A DNA stretch of 64,000 bases, taken from assembly GCF_014656415.1 (NCBI RefSeq), contig NZ_BNCJ01000018.1:22134-86133 (forward strand), in the 5' to 3' direction. A program made the position numbers and the translations under genes. The stretch comes from Seohaeicola zhoushanensis. GTDB lineage: Bacteria > Pseudomonadota > Alphaproteobacteria > Rhodobacterales > Rhodobacteraceae. Positions 61,175 through 64,000 of this stretch are shown here, piece by piece. The notes below the pieces were generated by a model, which searched no databases, was not told the origin of the DNA, and worked only from the letters and a program-made list of their open reading frames with translations. Position 1 is the stretch's first letter; each line of letters begins with the position of its first letter.

Positions 61175-62532
61175 TGGCCGACTGGATCGACAGCCTGCCG
61201 GAATCGGCACGCGAATTTCTCAACGGCAAGCGGCTGGACGAGGTGGAATGCGTCATCTCGGACCTGCCCGGCATCGCCCGGGGCAAGGCGGTGCCGGCGA
61301 GCAAGTTCGCGCGGCAGCAGTATTTCCACCTACCCGACAGCATCTTCTACCAGACCATCACCGGCGAATGGGCCGAGGCGGCAGGCGACGAGGGCTTCAT
61401 CGAGAAGGACATGATCCTGAAGCCCGACATGAGCACGGCCAGCGCCGCGCCCTGGACCGGCGACACCACCATCCAGGTGATCCACGACGCCTATGACCGC
61501 AAGGGCAACCCGGTGCCCTGCTCGCCCCGGAACGTGCTCAAGCGAGTGGTGCAGCTCTACAAGGACCAGGGCTGGCAGCCCGTCGTCGCGCCCGAGATGG
61601 AGTTCTACCTGGTGGCCCGCAACATCGACCCGGCCAAGGGGATCGAGCCGATGATGGGCCGCTCGGGGCGGCCCGCGGCGGCGCGGCAGGCCTATTCGAT
61701 GACGGCCGTGGACGAGTTCGGCCCGGTGATCGACCACATCTATGACTTTGCCGAGGACCAGGGCTTCGAGATCGACGGCATCACCCAGGAGGGCGGCGCC
61801 GGTCAGCTCGAGATCAACCTGCGCCACGGCGACCCGGTCAAGCTGGCCGACGAGGTGTTCTACTTCAAGCGGCTGATCCGCGAGGCGGCGCTGCGGCACG
61901 ACTGTTTCGCCACCTTCATGGCCAAGCCGATCGCCGATGAACCGGGCTCTGCGATGCATATCCACCATTCGGTGATCGACATGGAGACCGGCAAGAACAT
62001 CTTCTCGGGGCCCGCGGGCGGCGAGACAGATGCCTTCTTCCACTTCATCGCCGGGCTGCAGCATCACCTGCCCGCGGCGATCGCGGTGCTGGCGCCCTAC
62101 GTCAACAGCTACCGCCGTTACGTCAAGGACTTCGCCGCGCCGATCAACCTGGAATGGGGGCGCGACAACCGCACCACAGGCATCCGCGTGCCGCTCTCGG
62201 GCCCCGAGGCGCGACGGGTCGAGAACCGGCTGGCGGGGATGGACTGCAATCCCTACCTCGGCATCGCAGCCTCGCTGGCCTGCGGCTATCTCGGCCTGAT
62301 GGAAGAGAAGCGGCCCGAGAAGCAGTTCAAGGGCGACGCCTACGAGGGCGAGGAAGACGTGCCGCGGGTGATGGGCGACGCGCTCGACCTGTTCGAGGAA
62401 TCCACCGCACTCGCCAATGTGCTGGGGCCGGAATTCTGCCGGGTCTACTCGATCGTCAAGCGGGCGGAATACAACGAGTTCCTGCAGGTCATCAGCCCCT
62501 GGGAACGCGAGCACCTGCTGCTGAACGTCTGA
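61174..62532 (+). CDS. Glutamine-synthetase-family enzyme (gamma-glutamylamine synthetase-like)
   Basis: A 452-residue protein with the glutamine-synthetase fold: VVAPEMEFYLVARN, TQEGGAGQLEINLRHGDP, PGSAMHIHHSVID (ammonia/ATP region) and NPYLGIAASLACGYLGL. The regulatory adenylylation tyrosine loop of GlnA is not evident. Members of this group, such as PuuA, join glutamate to polyamines or other amines instead of ammonia. It is cotranscribed with the amidotransferase-like gene and ends at a hairpin at 62543. Confidence 0.88.
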   Translation: MADWIDSLPESAREFLNGKRLDEVECVISDLPGIARGKAVPASKFARQQYFHLPDSIFYQTITGEWAEAAGDEGFIEKDMILKPDMSTASAAPWTGDTTIQVIHDAYDRKGNPVPCSPRNVLKRVVQLYKDQGWQPVVAPEMEFYLVARNIDPAKGIEPMMGRSGRPAAARQAYSMTAVDEFGPVIDHIYDFAEDQGFEIDGITQEGGAGQLEINLRHGDPVKLADEVFYFKRLIREAALRHDCFATFMAKPIADEPGSAMHIHHSVIDMETGKNIFSGPAGGETDAFFHFIAGLQHHLPAAIAVLAPYVNSYRRYVKDFAAPINLEWGRDNRTTGIRVPLSGPEARRVENRLAGMDCNPYLGIAASLACGYLGLMEEKRPEKQFKGDAYEGEEDVPRVMGDALDLFEESTALANVLGPEFCRVYSIVKRAEYNEFLQVISPWEREHLLLNV

Positions 62533-62540
62533 TCCTGGGT

Positions 62541-62560
62541 AGGGCGGGGTTTACCCCGCC
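62541..62560. terminator. REP-like hairpin between convergent genes
   Basis: GGCGGGG (62543-62549), loop TTTA, CCCCGCC (62554-62560) lie 10 bases after the upstream stop and 20 bases before the convergent gap stop. It probably terminates transcription from both sides. The surrounding GTAGGGCGGGGTTTACCCC pattern looks like a dispersed palindrome. Confidence 0.6.
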
Positions 62561-62579
62561 ACCCCTTCCCTGGTTGCCC

Positions 62580-63548
62580 TCAACCGCACGCCATCAGGGC
62601 CGCGATGTCGAGCATCCGCGCCGAGAAGCCCCATTCGTTGTCATACCAGCCGAAGACCCGCAGCTGGTTGTCGATGCCCCTTGTCTCGGGGCCCGCGATG
62701 ACCAGCGATTCCGGGCGGGCGCGCAGGTCGGAGGAGACCAGCGGCAGGCCGGTCCAGCCGAGCACATGCGAGTCGGCTACCGCCGCGCGCAGGGCCTCGG
62801 TGCTGACCGGGCGCTCCAGTTGCGCCACCAGGTCGACCGCCGAGACCGAGGCCACCGGCACCCGCACCGCCGCTCCGCTGATGCGGCCGGCGAGTTCGGG
62901 CAGCACCTCGTCCACCAGATGCGCCGCGCTGGTCGTGGTCGGCACCATCGACTGCGCTCCCCCGCGGCTGCGCGCATAGTCGCCGCGCGGTGCGTCGACC
63001 ATCGGCTGGCTGTTGGTATAGCAGTGGATCGTGGTCATATGCGCCCGCTCGATCCCGCCGAGCCGGTGCAGCAGCTTCGCCAGCGGCGCCAGCGCATTGG
63101 TTGTGCAGGAGGCGTTGGAGACCACGCGCGCCCCGCCAAGCATGTCCTCGTTGGCGCCCAGCACCACGGTCATTTCCGCAGCCGGAGACGGCCCCGAGAT
63201 CAGCACCTTGGCCGCCCCCGCCGCCAGCCCGCGCCGCGCCACGTCCGAGCTGCGGGCAATGCCGGTGCAGTCGAGCAGCACGTCGACCCCTGCAAGATCG
63301 ACCGAGGAGAGATCGGGCGAATGGCTGATCGGGATGCGCCGCCCCATGACCGACAGATGCCCGTCGGCCCCGCTCACCTCGCCGGGGAACGGCCCGAAGG
63401 TGCTGTCGAAAGCGAAGAGATAGGCACACATGTCGAGGGGGGCGATATCGTTGATCCGCACCACGTCGATATCCTGGCGCGCCCCGGTCAGAACCTGGCG
63501 CAGCACCGTGCGGCCGATACGGCCGAATCCGTTGATCGCAATACGCAT
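62580..63548 (-). CDS. gap: Glyceraldehyde-3-phosphate dehydrogenase family protein
   Basis: The 322-residue protein starts MRIAINGFGRIGRTVLRQVL (NAD-binding Rossmann motif). It carries the catalytic C148 in SNASCTTN and H175 in TTIHCYTNSQ, and ends in WYDNEWGFSARM. The family signature is intact, but several usually conserved stretches differ: NDIAPLDMCAYLFAFDSTFG near 33, and SRGGAQSMVPTTTSAA in place of the usual AALNIIPTSTGAA. It may be a second, specialised paralogue such as a GapB- or erythrose-phosphate-type enzyme. Confidence 0.88.
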   Translation of the reverse strand: MRIAINGFGRIGRTVLRQVLTGARQDIDVVRINDIAPLDMCAYLFAFDSTFGPFPGEVSGADGHLSVMGRRIPISHSPDLSSVDLAGVDVLLDCTGIARSSDVARRGLAAGAAKVLISGPSPAAEMTVVLGANEDMLGGARVVSNASCTTNALAPLAKLLHRLGGIERAHMTTIHCYTNSQPMVDAPRGDYARSRGGAQSMVPTTTSAAHLVDEVLPELAGRISGAAVRVPVASVSAVDLVAQLERPVSTEALRAAVADSHVLGWTGLPLVSSDLRARPESLVIAGPETRGIDNQLRVFGWYDNEWGFSARMLDIAALMACG

Positions 63549-63617
63549 GGCCGAGGTATGACAGCGGGCGCAGCGGCCTTCAATGGGGCGCACGCGGCCC
63601 TCGCTGCGCCCGCGCAT

Positions 63618-63942
63618 TCAGTTGAACAGTAAGTATCCGATCGGCTTGCCGGCCCGGAAATTCCCGGCCATTGCCGCATATCGCTTCAGCGTCTGCTCGA
63701 CCTCGGCGCCGCTCATCGTGCCTTCGAGCATGGTGCGCGCATCGCGCGGCCGGCCCGCCAGGGCATAGGCGATTGCCATATTGCTGCGCACAGTGGCGCC
63801 CTGCTCGGGGTCGCGCAACAGTTCCTCCATGATCGCAAGGCCGGCACCGACCTGGCCCGACAGCGCCTGCGACAGCGCATAGTTGTTCAGCAGGACGAAA
63901 TTCGTCGGATAATGCGCCAGGGCCTCGCGGTAGACCGCCTGC
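63618..63942 (-). pseudogene. C-terminal fragment of a TPR protein (TadD-like), probably interrupted
   Basis: The minus-strand frame from 63942 encodes AVYREALAHYPTNFVLLNNY, then ALSQALSGQVGAGLAIMEEL and a C-terminal GNFRAGKPIGYLLFN. Helix pairs of TPR type are clear, and the end resembles Flp-pilus protein TadD. The frame stays open to base 64000, but the residues encoded beyond 63943 (KPTSGRTTFQGAG) do not fit a TPR and coincide with an IS-like end. I therefore read this as the 3' part of a gene split by insertion. If the IS reading is wrong, it is simply a gene cut by the window edge. Confidence 0.5.
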
Positions 63943-64000
63943 TGGCCTGCCCCCTGAAAAGTGGTCCTCCCTGAAGTAGGCTTTCGAGCCAGATGGAGGA
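63943..64000 (+). mobile_element. Probable left end of an IS3-family insertion sequence
   Basis: From TGGCCTGCCCCCTGAAAAGT at 63943 the sequence changes character and resembles the TG...CCCC terminal repeats of IS3-family elements as I recall them. A GGAGGA ribosome-binding site appears at 63995-64000, where an orfA start would be expected about 60 bases inside such an element. The transposase and right end lie outside the window. Confidence 0.45.

Noticed and set aside
1..64000. tRNA or rRNA genes and CRISPR arrays
   Set aside because: I scanned the intergenic spaces for cloverleaf-like sequence, CCA ends and regularly spaced direct repeats and saw none; all intergenic gaps are short and explained by hairpins, promoters or repeats. 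A tRNA-finding program would be the decisive check.

Overview
The window is GC-rich (visibly well over 60 percent) chromosomal DNA from an alphaproteobacterium, most likely of the order Rhodobacterales. The evidence is the atpHAGDC-type operon, MipZ instead of MinCDE, the 186-residue AtpH, the cysteine-free L31, and the MotA/MotB-like coiled-coil pair. The genes are tightly packed with many 1-4 base overlaps. I see no tRNA, rRNA, CRISPR array, prophage or plasmid backbone. The only sign of mobile DNA is a probable IS end at the extreme right edge.

Layout. 1-3.25 kb: the F1 ATP synthase operon on the minus strand (atpD is cut by the window edge). 3.5-9 kb: a methyltransferase, glyoxalase II, ClpA, an M23 peptidase and a DoxX protein. 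9.1-12.4 kb: a MotA/MotB-like membrane pair whose B subunit carries a very long coiled coil. 12.5-17.2 kb: a ChaC-like protein, an extensin-family protein, tyrC, hisC and an EEP nuclease-like protein. 17.5-18.2 kb: rplS and rpmE. 18.2-23.6 kb: a TPR-sulfotransferase, mipZ and an orphan eukaryotic-type protein kinase flanked by coiled coils.

23.7-31.9 kb: a homogentisate catabolic cluster. It runs MarR regulator, hmgA, a 33-residue membrane peptide, fahA, a metallo-beta-lactamase-fold protein with a degenerate metal site, a small membrane protein, an FAD aromatic hydroxylase, a DUF2783-like protein and maiA, followed by a secreted cyclase-family protein. The dioxygenase, isomerase and hydrolase together take homogentisate to fumarate and acetoacetate. 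The hydroxylase probably makes the ring substrate. 32-40 kb: mixed housekeeping and stress genes (mnmH, MarR, HMCES-type peptidase, GST, GFA protein, a stand-alone receiver-like protein, a ribbon-helix-helix-like protein, a periplasmic 5'-nucleotidase, a DUF952-like gene, pyrD, arsC).

40-47 kb: an FG-GAP/CRTAC1 protein and a ROK repressor divergent from a sugar ABC importer (xylF, xylH, half-size xylG) plus glucokinase, with a perfect AT-rich palindrome between them as probable operator. 47-55 kb: a gamma-glutamyltransferase and the tamA-tamB outer-membrane assembly pair. 55-60.2 kb: purine (urate to ureidoglycolate) degradation: uraH, a puuE-uraD fusion, allA and an NCS2 permease, with a LysR regulator and a low-molecular-weight phosphatase alongside. 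60.5-62.5 kb: a glutamine amidotransferase and a glutamine-synthetase-family enzyme, probably for gamma-glutamyl amines. 62.6-64 kb: a GAPDH homologue and the C-terminal piece of a TPR protein that seems to be interrupted by the IS end.

Several intergenic spaces carry palindromic repeat elements that recur in form within the window. All product names rest on reading motifs and overall family resemblance by eye; no database search was run.
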